A DNA stretch of 64,000 nucleotides from Cotesia glomerata (Eukaryota; Arthropoda; Insecta; Hymenoptera; Braconidae): contig NC_058161.1 in NCBI RefSeq assembly GCF_020080835.1, forward strand, positions 930,001 to 994,000, in the 5' to 3' direction. Shown here piece after piece: positions 44,501-55,400 of this stretch. The translations under genes and the position numbers were made by a program. Each line of letters opens with the position of its first letter. Position 1 is the first letter of the stretch. The notes under the pieces are model-generated. The model searched no databases and was not told where the DNA came from. It saw nothing but the letters and a program-made list of their open reading frames with translations.

Positions 44501-47184
44501 TGAGGTCTTCCTCGTCCAAAGCGTAGGTGATCTGGGTGGATCCACCGCCCAGGTCTAATACTGCTGCGGTGTTGTCGTTCTTATAACTGGACAGCCTTCC
44601 AGTGAGGAAATTAACAGTGAACCAGGCGAAGATTCCCTCATCAACGCCCTCCATTATCGAGACGGAGTTCTTGGTGGTAAAAAAGCCCGACTGGCTGAAG
44701 AACTTGCGGCACTCTTGGATGATATTGTCCGCCTTGGCCCGCGGAAGGAGTCTCAAGCCTGCTGTGGCCTTCATGCTCACTGGAGTGTGAGCCCAAGCGG
44801 ACTCGGGAATCACCGCTTTGGCCTTGTCCAGGAGAGTCCGCAGAGTCTCGACTCCCGCTTGAGGGTCGTCGGCGAAGCTGCTGAGTCCTGGCTTCACTTC
44901 GGCGAATAATTCGCTGTCTAGAACTAGGTCGTTGTTCAGGATCGAGTTGTGGAAGGTGAAGGCCAGGACTCGGCTGCCTGTTGAGCCTGCGTCTATTATC
45001 ACCACGTACTGCTGCTTGTGCAGGTTCAGGGACGATGCTAGCCGGTCGATCATGGATGAGCCGAACCGCAGAGGCTCTGAGTTGAAGGATAGGGCTATGT
45101 AGAAGAAGAACAGGATGCTCAGGGTGATTATCACTTTTTTTGGACGCATTTTTAGGAACGAGGAAGGTACTGCTTTCTTCTGGCGCGGTGGTACGTCCTT
45201 CGTTTCTCCATTTGACAGCTGGAATTTATTAAATTTTTTAATATTTTGTTGAGATTTATTTTTTTTTTTTTTTAATAGCAACTATGTGACTTGTGAACTA
45301 TAAATAAAATTTTAGTTTATTAAATAATGACTTTTGTTAAATTGCACTGTAATTTCTTAAATATTGACGTTTTTAAAGATATAAGCTTATATTGATGTTA
45401 CATTTATCAAGAGCTTCCATTTGAGTACCCACATGCATTTTTTATATATTTTTGATATATACATATATATGATATATATAAATATATGAAATATATGAAA
45501 AATTGATGTGGGTACTCAAATGAAAGGTCTTGATGAGTGTAGTGTCGGGGTGAGCTTATATCTTTAAAAATGTCAATAGTTTACTAGATACAAGGTCATT
45601 TCTTAATTATTGACATTTTTAAAGATATAAGCCCATCTTGATGTTATGTTTATCGAGAGCTTTCATTTAAATACCCACATGTATTTTTGATGTATACATA
45701 TATATGATATATATATAAATATATGAAATATATGAAAAAGTGATGTGGGTACTCAAATGAAAAGTCTCGATGAGTGTAACATCAGGATGAGCTTATATCT
45801 TTAAATATGTCAATATTTTACAAGATACAAGGTCATTTCTTAATTATTGACATTTTTAAAGATATAAGCTCATCCTGATGTTACACTCATCAAGAGCTTT
45901 CATTTGAATACCCACATGCACTTTTGATATATTTTTGATATATACATATATATGATATATATAAATATATGAAAAATTGATGTGGGTACTCAAATGAAAG
46001 CTCTCGATGAGTGTAACATAAGGATGAGCTTATATCTTTAAAAATGTCAATATTTCACAAGATACAAGGTCATTTCTTAATTATGTGTCTAGAGTATTTT
46101 CAAATGCAGCCTAAATACTTATTATATTTAATTGAATAACGGTGAGAATGATATGAAACCTTGAAAAGGCACAAATTCAAGTCAAGATCTTTGCAATGAC
46201 ACTAAAAAAAAACCAATTTTATCATTTGGCTATCCTGGATACAAAATTTTTTTTATTCTCTTAATAATATAGATTTTACAATATTTAATATAGTTATATG
46301 TTTTAATTAAATTCATCTTCCAAAACTCTTATAAAATTTTCTAAGTACAAAAAAAATATTAGAAAAAAATTCTGACGCTAAATATTTGAGCAGACACTTA
46401 ATAATTTTTTTATTATTCAATAAAAAAATTAAGCTGAGAAAATTTATCTTTGTTTTTTTTTTTTTTGTGTTTGTTATTTTTTGCAATTCTAACAAGTGGA
46501 TTTTTTAATTAATTTTTTCTGATCTGTTAGTTCCATAAAAAAATCCTAAAAATGATCAAATATAATTTTTTTTTAATTACCACACGTGGAATCTTTAATA
46601 ATTTATTTTTAACACTTAATCATGCTAAAAATTCAACCTTACAAACCTAAAATAATAATTAGTAACTCTAAAATTATATAACTTACACGAGTATAATACA
46701 TTTATAAAAAATTCACCATTTAACTTGAAATGAATCCATTAATTTTGTAATTTTGATTAATAATTCCTCATTATTTACTCTTATAAATAAATAAAATTAC
46801 TAAAAATTAAACGTCATAACCTAAATTGATTAAAAAATAAAAATAAAATAAATAACTCAGCAGGAGCGCTCTGAAGTTGTTTTTTTAATTTAATTTAAAA
46901 AAGAAGCTAACTTCACGTCAAACTTTCTGTCAACATATCTATAGTGTCTGTTTGGTCACGTGAATATTAAAATTGTTAAACAATTTTTATTTAAATAATT
47001 AATAAATAATCTTTATTACATAACTAATTAAAATTCTTTTCTTCTTTTTCATTTGAAAAAAAATTTTTTTTTCTTAAAAATTAACAATTAAAAAAATTTT
47101 TTTTTTTTTTATAATAATAATTATTAATGATTTGTTAAATAAAAAAATTAATATAAAATTTACCTGTCGTCTACGCAACTCCAT
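41543..47184 (-). CDS. Ectonucleoside triphosphate diphosphohydrolase, ENTPD5/6-like (GDA1/CD39 family)
   Basis: Hydrolyses nucleoside di/triphosphates in the secretory pathway or outside the cell (family knowledge). Exons on minus: 47184-47164 (MELRRRQ), 45218-44037, 43075-42899, 41620-41543; phase 0 at every junction; 485 aa. N-terminal cytoplasmic tail, then one membrane anchor at about 38-55 (KVIITLSILFFFYIALSF), then the apyrase conserved regions: ACR1 IDAGSTGSRVLAF, ACR2 KATAGLRLLP, ACR3 IMEGVDEGIFAWFTVNFLTG, ACR4 AVLDLGGGSTQITY, and the end HELSWSLGAAFSLL. One TM and the short tail fit the Golgi/secreted ENTPD5/6 group rather than two-TM CD39. A QEA repeat is inserted in the middle (see 44309-44347). 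ENTPD5 or ENTPD6 cannot be separated here. Head-to-head with the carrier at 49.9 kb. Confidence 0.93.
41720..41851 (+). mobile_element. LINE C-terminal fragment in NTPDase intron 3
   Basis: Frame SSIRLWREIPLDVINSISIE then AFKSKAFEFFYDLELREA and stop, the same RT-polyprotein tail as at 21.45 kb and 63.7 kb. Confidence 0.7.
41953..42690. mobile_element. Composite palindromic element, ACACGCTTT family
   Basis: Starts ACACGCTTTATATTAGCTTC, with CTTGTATGTCAGT repeats occurring twice (41975-42010 and 42140-42180, a duplicated start), then a palindrome with arms AAACCAAACTAAAAATAGAA / inverse around GCGTGGGGTGCTTTTT, ending AAAAAGCGTGTTTTTAG. Related to 11291-11812. Confidence 0.65.
42690..42816 (+). 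mobile_element. LINE 3' UTR tail
   Basis: TTTTGCCATTTGGCTCTTGC then CTTGGCATTTAAATTGAATA and (AATA)n; the same 3' end, in minus orientation, is at 62241-62310. Likely the 3' end of the fragment at 41720-41851, separated by the element at 41953-42690. Confidence 0.6.
42815..42875. mobile_element. Short palindrome, AAAAGCCCCAATA family
   Basis: 60-bp near-perfect palindrome (AAAAGCCCCAATAGATGATC and inverse) directly after the LINE tail; relative at 22185-22315. Confidence 0.75.
43533..44007. mobile_element. MITE with TA flanks in NTPDase intron 2
   Basis: TAAGGTAAAGACCCAGTTAT / TTGACACTTGCAATTTTATT at the left is mirrored by AATAAAATTGCAAGTGTCAA / TAACTGGGTGTTTTACCTTA at the right. It ends 30 bases from the exon 2 boundary. 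The 43711-43893 frame inside is not a gene. Confidence 0.8.
44309..44347 (-). repeat. 9-bp in-frame coding repeat (Gln-Glu-Ala)n in the NTPDase
   Basis: CAGGAGGCT tandem, about four units on minus, giving QEAQEAQEAQE. Multiple of 3, so copy-number change keeps the frame. Confidence 0.9.
45306..46260 (+). repeat. Hairpin-array repeat family, copy 5 (NTPDase intron 1)
   Basis: Three hairpins (about 45360-45575, 45605-45815, 45843-46050) plus the long right flank (GAAACCTTGAAAAGGCACAA, CAAGATCTTTGCAATGACAC, CTATCCTGGATACAAAATTT) shared with copies 1 and 2. Confidence 0.8.
46261..47163 (-). other. NTPDase intron 1, 5' part
   Basis: AT-rich unique sequence; no element ends recognised. Confidence 0.35.
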
Positions 47185-49869
47185 AGCGAAATTTAATCCA
47201 ATGAAAAAGATGAGTTTAACTGTCAAATTAAAAATTTCCCGTTATTGCAATTATCTGCTAGAATTATTTTATTATTTTTATTATAAAGTATTGAATAAAA
47301 ATTAAAATTTTTATAAAATATTTATCAAGATTGATGGCGACATGATGACACGAGGTCGCACCAAGGAACTACTTATTTAGCAAAATTAATGTAATCTGTA
47401 CTAGTACCTAGTGGTAGTTGTTGACTTGAGACTTGACAACTACACAACTACAGACAGTTTGTACTTGTTATTGTATACTGTTACTGTACATGAACTTGGA
47501 CTAGTGTTTGGTTAGCTAATGGTAGGGAGCTCGTGTCATGATATGATGACAATGCATCAATTCATCAGTTACCACCAGCCAGATAAAAGTTTAAAGTTCT
47601 TAGATAAGTTGTAATTTATTTTAAGATTCATAGAAGAAATAATAAATATCTTCCTTATTTATTAATTTTATATTTTTATTATTACTGATGCAATGAACTT
47701 GTAGAAAATTTATTTTTATTTTATTTATAAATCATTTATTTGTTAAATAAAATTAAGAAATAAAAAGTGTTGTAAATTATTAAATTAAAAAAAAATTAAA
47801 AGAATATTTTTGAAACATTTCAAATTTAAAATCATTTTTTTTATTTAAGAAGCTATTAATTCATTTTAATCCTTTAATTGTATTAAAAAAAATTATTATT
47901 AGCAATTTTGCAAAATTTTAAATTAAAATTTTTCATAATTTATTTGTTAGAAAAAATAAAAATTACAATTTTTTAAAGAAAATATTTTTAAAAAATTGCA
48001 ATTATAAATTTAAAATTAAAAATGATTTTTTTATAAAAGAAGCTATTAATTCATTTTAATCATTTAATTGTATTAAGATACATTTTATAATTTTTTTAAA
48101 AAATAAATTATAAAAAAAATATTAATAGTAATTTTACAAAATTTTAAATTAAAATTTTTCATAATTTATTTGTTAAAAAATAAAAATTACAATTTTTTAA
48201 AGAAAATATTTTTTAAAAATTTGCAATTGTAAATTTCAAATTTAATATGATTTTTATAAAGCTATTAATTAATTTAATATTAATTAATCTTAATCCTTTA
48301 ATTGTATTAAAATATATTTTATAATTTAAAAAAAAAATAAATTGAACAAAAACTGCTGATAGAAATTTTGCAAAATTATAAATTAAAATTTTTCATAATT
48401 TATTTATTAAAAAATAAAATTACAATTTTTAAAGAAAATATTTTAAAAATTGCAATTATAAATTTTAAATTTAATATGATTTTTTTTATAAAAGAAGCTA
48501 TTAATTAATTTAATATTAATTAATCTTAATCCTTTAATTGTATTAAAATATATTTTTATAATTTAAAAAAAAAAAAATAAATTGTAAAAACTGCTGATAG
48601 AAATTTTGCAAAATTATAAATTAAAATTTTTCATAATTTATTTGTTAGAAAAAATAAAAATTACAATTTTTTAAAGAAAATATTTTTAAAAAATTGCAAT
48701 TATAAATTTAAAATTAAAAATGATTTTTTTATAAAAGAAGCTATTAATTCATTTTAATCCTTTAATTGTATTAAGATACATTTTATAATTTTTTTAAAAA
48801 ATAAATTATAAAAAAAATATTAATAGTAATTTTACAAAATTTTTCATAATTTATTTGTTAAAAAAAATAAAAAATTACAATTTTTTAAAGAAAATATTTT
48901 TAAAAAATTGCAATTGTAAATTTCAAATTTAATATGATTTTTTTTATAAAAGAAGCTATTAATTAATTTAATATTAATTAATCTTAATCCTTTAATTGTA
49001 TTAAAATATATTTTATAATTTAAAAAAAAAAAATAAATTGTAAAAAACTGCTGATAGAAATTTTGCAAAATTTTAAATTAAAATTTTTTATAAATAATTT
49101 ATTTGTTAAAAAAAATAAAAAATGAAGAAATAAAAATTTTAATTTTATAAGAAAATATTTTTAAAAAATTTCAAATTTAAAACAATTTTTATATAAAAGA
49201 AGGTATTGATTAATTTTAATCCTTTAGTTGTATTAAAATATATTTTATAATTTAAAAAAAAAATTTTTTATAATTTATTTGTTAAAAAAAAAAATAAAAA
49301 ATGAAGAAATATAAATTACAATTTTTGAAAGAAAATATTTTTAAAAAATTGTACTTGTAATTTTTCAAAAAATTTATAATAAGTTTTTTTAATAAAGAAG
49401 CTTTTTGTAGATTAATTTTAATCCTTTAATTATGTCAATATATGTTTAAATATGTCGAGTGATAAGAATGTAAAAATTGTAACTAATTGTATAAAATTAA
49501 TAAATGAAGAAATAAATGAATTTAAAACAAAAAAAATCATTAGTATTACTTTCATTTATTATTAATTTTTTATCATTAGTTGATCTTGAGAATAATTATC
49601 CAAAATATATGTACATGAATAGCGAAGTAAATTTGTCTGTTATCAGAGCCTTGAAATAAGTCGAGCGAAAATTAGACGGGAAGGAGTAAATCTCTTTTAG
49701 AAGGTCGGACTTGAACGTTTTTTTTGTTACTAAAATATCTCGTGCGTTTTACAGTATGTCGCGATCGTAAGTTTAGATATTATATATGCTCTAGCATTAA
49801 CTTCAATTTTTCCATACTTTTTTACACTTAGATAATTTAATATTTTTCTAATAAATATTAGTTGTAAAA
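47185..49869. promoter_or_regulatory. Divergent intergenic region between the NTPDase and the carrier
   Basis: Both genes are transcribed outward. 47200-47640 and 49450-49870 are unique and probably hold the two promoters; 47700-49450 is minisatellite (separate entry). No core promoter element can be fixed. Confidence 0.4.
47700..49450. repeat. AT-rich minisatellite, about 8 units of roughly 200-240 bp
   Basis: The unit contains CATAATTTATTTGTTAAAAA, TTACAATTTTTTAAAGAAAA, TATTTTTAAAAAATTGCAAT, AAAAGAAGCTATTAATT and TTTAATCCTTTAATTGTATT; most unit tails also include AACTGCTGATAGAAATTTTG. Two longer higher-order copies (about 47940-48290 and 48620-48970) are nearly identical. Confidence 0.85.
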
Positions 49870-52288
49870 ATGGGCGAAGAAAAGCCGATGGGTTTAATAA
49901 AACAAGCTGTGATTCAAATCGGAGCTGGTGGATCAGCTGGCTTTGTTGAAGTTTGTGCGATGCATCCGATGGATATTATTAAAACGCGGTTGCAATTGCA
50001 AGTTAAGACTGCTGAAGTTAATCCTTTGTACTATACAGGTATATTTTAATCAAATTTCTTCAGAAATTTTTTATAAATTAATTTTTAATTTTAATTAAAA
50101 AAAAATTTTTTTTGGATTTATTTAACTTTTATTTCTTCTTTGAAGCCATATGAGATTTAAGTCAGCAGTCACTTGATAATTTAAAAAAATTTTTTTAACA
50201 TAAAATTTGTTAAAAAAAATTATTTTTATAAAATTGGATTAAAATTTTTTTGCCGTAATTTATTTGTTAAAAAAATTCTTTAAATTAATAAATATCTGCT
50301 AGATTAATTTTTTTTTGAAGGTATCCGTGATTGTATGAAAAAAATGTATCACAATGAAGGTCTAGGTGCATTTTGGAAGGGAATTTTACCACCAATTATT
50401 GCCGAAACTCCTAAAAGAGCTTTAAAAGTAAATATTAAATTACAAAAAAATTTTTTTCAAATTAATTAATTAATAAATTTTTGATTTCAGTTTTTTACCT
50501 TTGAACAGTACAAACAATTATTTACTTCAGGTTCGGATTTACCAATTCCTGTGGTAAAGTATTTTTATAAAATTATTTTTATCATTTTTAAATTTAAATT
50601 ATTATTAAAAAATCTGAATTTTAATAATAATAAATCCAGATTCTAGCATTAGCGGGTTTTTGTGCTGGAATAACAGAAGGCTTAGTAGTAAATCCATTCG
50701 AGGTGGTAAAAGTCCACTTGCAGTCAAACCGCTCTCAAATGAAGCTCTGTCCCAGTACCTTAGCGGTCACTAGAAAAATAGTCCAGGAGAGCGGTCTGGG
50801 TCTGACGGGACTTAACCGCGGACTCTCTGCTACAGCGCTACGAAATGGGATTTTTAATTGTTGCTACTTCGGGTTCTATCACTCGGCTAAAGGGTATATT
50901 CCTGTTAATGAAGATCCTTGGATTGAGTTCCTCACAAAGGTAGTATGCTAATAAATTTATATATAATAGGGGAAGGACGGGCAAAACGGATATGTTAATT
51001 TGAAAATGAAATAACAAATATATATTACAATCATATCCATTCTTAACTTTGGCTAATAATTTTTTGGGTAATTGAAGTTTATAATTAAAGTAAAATAAAA
51101 ATAATAACAAAGAAATTCTTCTTCGAAATTAAAAAAAAGTCAACATTATCCGTTTTGCCCTACCAGGGCGGGCAAAATGAATACTCAGGTCGCGTAAAAC
51201 GAATACTGATTGGAAAATACATTTCAATCAAAACAATCGTCGCAAAAATATCAACCGCGTCCTGAATATGAAGAAAAAAAATCAAATCTGCATCGTCCTT
51301 AACAACATTAAACTAAGTACTGTATACTTACGATTTAAAATTTTATTTTTTTTCCTAAATTTCAATATTTATAAAAAAAAATTCCCACAAGTATGCAAAA
51401 CCAATGCTTTATCGATAACGGTAAGTGTAGTTACATAATAGATTGATAGATTGCTGTCTAAAATGTTTCTATCGACCGACCAGCGATTTAAAACGATTAT
51501 TCATTTTACCCGCCCTCTCCGTCTTGCCCGTCCGTCCCCTAGCGTGTGCCAAAATGTAACTTCAGTGATGGACCTCTTAAAATTGTAATTTTGAGTTCCG
51601 CTATTAATAGGAGTTGTGTTTGGGCATTTTCTGACATATTTTCAGAGTAAGGAATTTATTTTATTCTCATAGAATTTTTTAAAGGAGCTTTGTTTGGGCA
51701 TTTTCGCTAAAATTTCAAAATTTCGCCAGAAGTATCTAAATCAAGCTTGTGTAAAAAATTCTATCAGAATCAAATAAATTCCTTACGCTCAAAATATTTC
51801 AGGAAATACCCAAACACAGCTCCTGTTAAAAGCGGAACTCAAAATTCCAATTTTAAAAGGTCCATCACGGAAGTTACATTTTGGCACACCCTAATATATA
51901 ATAATTTAATAATCAATTATTAATGGACAATTAATCATTTTTAGGTAGGATTAGGTTTCACAGCTGGCACATTAGCATCTTGTATGAATATTCCGTTCGA
52001 CGTCGCCAAAAGCCGAATTCAAGGTCCTCAAAATAAAATCGCGTATAAAGGAACTTTTAAAACCTTGAGAATTGTTTATCAACAAGAAGGGTACTACAAT
52101 ACTAGTACTAATAATTATAATAATTTATTAATTGCCATTTAATACTCATTTTGAATAAAATATCCAGATTTGCAGCACTGTACAAAGGACTGGTACCTAA
52201 AATACTAAGACTGGGACCTGGAGGAGCCATAATGCTCATAGTTTACGAGTACATGCATTCCTTCTTGACGGAAAAACTCAAAAGCTGA
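49870..52288 (+). CDS. SLC25A21: Mitochondrial 2-oxodicarboxylate carrier
   Basis: Inner-membrane carrier exchanging 2-oxoadipate/2-oxoglutarate, in lysine and tryptophan breakdown (family knowledge). Exons: 49870-50038, 50321-50427, 50491-50553, 50640-50939, 51945-52090, 52168-52288; 906 nt, 301 aa, about the usual length. Three mitochondrial-carrier repeats: PMDIIKTRLQLQ (repeat 1), PFEVVKVHLQ (repeat 2) and PFDVAKSRIQ (repeat 3), each followed by the G..G/aromatic half (GLGAFWKGILPP, GLTGLNRGLSAT, GFAALYKGLVPK). The RALKFFTFEQYK and LRLGPGGAIMLIVYEY stretches are typical of the 2-oxodicarboxylate carrier branch. Intron 4 carries two MITEs side by side. AATAAA near 52362. Confidence 0.95.
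50967..51541. mobile_element. Inverted-terminal element in SLC25A21 intron 4
   Basis: TAGGGGAAGGACGGGCAAAACGG at 50967 mirrors CCGTCTTGCCCGTCCGTCCCCTA ending 51541 with a few mismatches; internal GGCAAAATGAATAC / CATTTTACCCGCC words. Non-coding. Confidence 0.75.
51540..51893. mobile_element. Palindromic MITE adjoining the previous one
   Basis: TAGCGTGTGCCAAAATGTAA at the left and TTACATTTTGGCACACCCTA at the right; arms continue (CTTAAAATTGTAATTTTGAG..). It starts at the TA that ends the neighbouring element, so one used the other's end as target. Confidence 0.8.
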
Positions 52289-52438
52289 TCAAGTTTTTAT
52301 TTTTAAAGTTTTAAAAACTAAACTATAAATAATTCTTACCTCACTAGTGATCTCTGTACATAAATAAATTTAATGTTTTATTGTTTGTACGAATGTATTG
52401 TAGGTAATTATTTACACTGCTTTTTAAAAATATTTTTT
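52289..52438. terminator. Tail-to-tail 3' region of SLC25A21 and Aven
   Basis: Only 150 bases separate the stop codons. AATAAA for the plus gene near 52362; on minus, TTTATT words near 52364 and 52375 could serve Aven, so 3' UTRs probably overlap. Confidence 0.5.
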
Positions 52439-55400
52439 TTAAATATCTAGAACTGAGTCCAACCATTTTTCAAGATCTATTGATTTTGTTGGTGCGGTAG
52501 TTACTTTTGGTTCTGGAAAAAAAAAAAATTATAATTCAAAATTTAATTATTATTAATGTTATTAAAATAATTTTATTAATAAATACCTTCAGTATACTTG
52601 GGAGCAACTACAGAAGTAATAGAAGAAGTTTTGACAGGTTCCTTTAACGACAATAAAAACTCCAAATCTTCTTCAACAACATCGTCGTCAATAGACTCCA
52701 GTTTTGGTGACATTTCTCTTAACTTATGATTATTAGAGTCAGATAATTTCAGCTGAAGTTCTTTATTTCGTAATTCTTCCTCGTAAATTTTTTTTGCTTC
52801 TTCTGCTGCTGTGTTAAATAATGTCAGCTGATCTTCCTAAAAAAAAAATGTACAGTAGATAGATAGATAGATAAAAAATTGTATTTGACTCTGGAACCTA
52901 CACTGATAAAAAAATTAACTTGACTCTTGAGCCAAAATCTTGAACCAAGAATACCATTTTAAAGAAAATGATTTTCTTGAGTCAAGAAATTATTCTTGAT
53001 TTAAGTAAATTTTTCTTGTCTCAAGAATTTATTTTCTTGATATGACACTGACAGTTGACAGACATTAGAAATTTATTTAGAATTTTTCAGCAATGAAATT
53101 ATTATGAAAAAAATTTAATTAAAAAATACCACGGGTGAAAATTAAAAAAATTCTCGGTGAAACTTTTTAGAAGCATTTTTTTATTGTTATAGATTTGTTA
53201 AAAAGACTCAAAAAAATGACAATTGTCAGTTAACTTCAGTATCATTCTCTTCTAAATGGTATTCTTGGTTGAAAATTTTGGCTCAACAGTCAAGTTACTT
53301 TTTCATCAGTGTAAGCTCCCCCAGAGCCATCAAAATAAATTAATTTATATAGCTGATTAGCGGACCCGACAGACGTTGTCCTGTACATACGTCTTAAATT
53401 TAGAAATTTTAGGAATGAGCTTGTATAGTTAAAACATCATTAGTTAACAATATGCAATGGGCATTCCTCAATAATTAACATTTTAATAAATATAAGCCCA
53501 TTCTGATTTTATACTCATCGAGAGCTTTCATTTGAGTACCCACATGAATTTTTTCATATATCTTATATATATGATATTTATAAAATATATGAAAAGTGCA
53601 TGTGGGTACTCAAGGTCAACAAAAATTTATAAATAAAAAATCTATTAAATAAACATTTTCCCGTGGACTGAATTGTGAATCTGAACTATTCTGGAATCCA
53701 CCGGAAGACACACAAAAAATTTCATTAAAATTTCATTAAAATCGGTCCAGCCGTTTAGGAGGAGTTCAGTAACAAACACACGCACAGAAGAAATATATAT
53801 GTATATATATATAAAGATGTGAGAAAATTCAGATAACTCGAACTGGGATTTAAACCCAGAACCTCCCGATTACATGTTGGCTGCACTTTAATTTTTAATT
53901 TTTCTATTTTTTAATATTTACGATTTTTTTTCAAATGTTTTTTTTTTTTTTTTTTTTTTATAAGCCATCTTTTAACTATAACGTACAAAGGAAAATTATC
54001 AAAATCGGTCCAGCAATTCATTTTTATAAATATAGATATACTCTCTAAACATGAATTACTGAAAATTCACTTGAATAAGTGAATATTCACTATTTCCAAA
54101 TGAATTTTCACTAATTCATGTTTAGAGAGTACATTTTATACGGTGGTTGAGTATTCTTAAATTTTCTAATTTCCCGTGCAATTTTTTTAATTTTTTCTTT
54201 CATAAGAACCTTCTCCTGATAATAACAAACTCATCAAAAAAAGAATTAGTGAAATCGGTCCAGCCGTTAATGCGTGATGGCATAACCAAGGGAAATAGGG
54301 ATTCATTTATATATATATATATTAGAGTGGCGCAAAAAAAACCGACTATTTTTTTTTTTAAGTCTCGAGTGAAAAAATGTTAGTTTTTGATGTTTTCAGA
54401 GCCCTCACCAAAGGTCAGCTTAAAAAAAAATTTTAAGAGGTCACTCCAAATTTTTTAAAATTTCAAAAATCGTCAAAAGTTGAATTTTTTTTTTTAAATT
54501 TTTTTTCTCATTACGGTATAATTTTATAGACCAAAAAAAAAATAAGTTTCTGAAAGTTTCAGTTCAAAATTTAAATTTTGAAAGGTCGCTCATAATTTTT
54601 TTTTTTTTTCTTTAATTAGTCATATCGCCGACTTTAAGTGTTGGGAGTGGTACGTTGAGATCTTTTTGATTTGAAAAAATCTTAACCTACGCGGCAAGGT
54701 CAAATCTCAACCAAGCTGGTTTCTAAGACCAGCTTGGGATTCGAACCCACGCCTGGCAGTTGATTAAATAAAATTATTAAATTAAAAAAAAATTATATTT
54801 TCTATGGCGTGCTTGATTTTTAGTTCATCTCGTGATGTATTTTTATCGATTATTGTACTAAATAAAAAAAAAATGCATGGAATTTTAATTTGAATAGTAA
54901 AAGGTCGCTCGAAAAAATCTAAACTAATGCACTAATAAATTGAAAAAAAATTATGAGCGACCTTTCAAAATTCAAATTTTGAACTGAAATTTTCAGAAAC
55001 TTATTTTTTTTTTAGTCTAAAAAATTATACCGTACCGAGAAAAAAAATTAAAAAAAAAAAATTCGAGTTTTGACGATTTTTGAAATTTAAAAAAATTTAG
55101 AGCGACATCTTAAAAAATTTTTTTTAAGCTGTCCTTTGGAGAGAGCTCTCAAAACATCAAAAACTAACATTTTTTCACTCGAGACTAAAAAAAAAAAAAT
55201 AGTCGGTTTTTTTGCGCCACCCTAATATATATATATATATATAGATAGATAAATAATTGATAAAAAAAAAAACTTACAGTAAAATATTTATCATCAACTT
55301 CAACAGTTTGATTGAACGGAATGCAGTTGAAAACAACGGACAAATTTTCAACATCAATAGCCAGGAGATCGCTAAATTTGGACGTGTCGACGAGCCAGTT

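Noticed and set aside
44033..44909. Overlapping ORFs on both strands within NTPDase exon 2
   Set aside because: Shadows of the real exon, whose apyrase motifs and splice phases are clear.
54690..54760. tRNA gene on minus (GGTTCGAATCC with a stem)
   Set aside because: No A box or acceptor stem; it lies in the centre of a palindromic element. Listed as part of that element.
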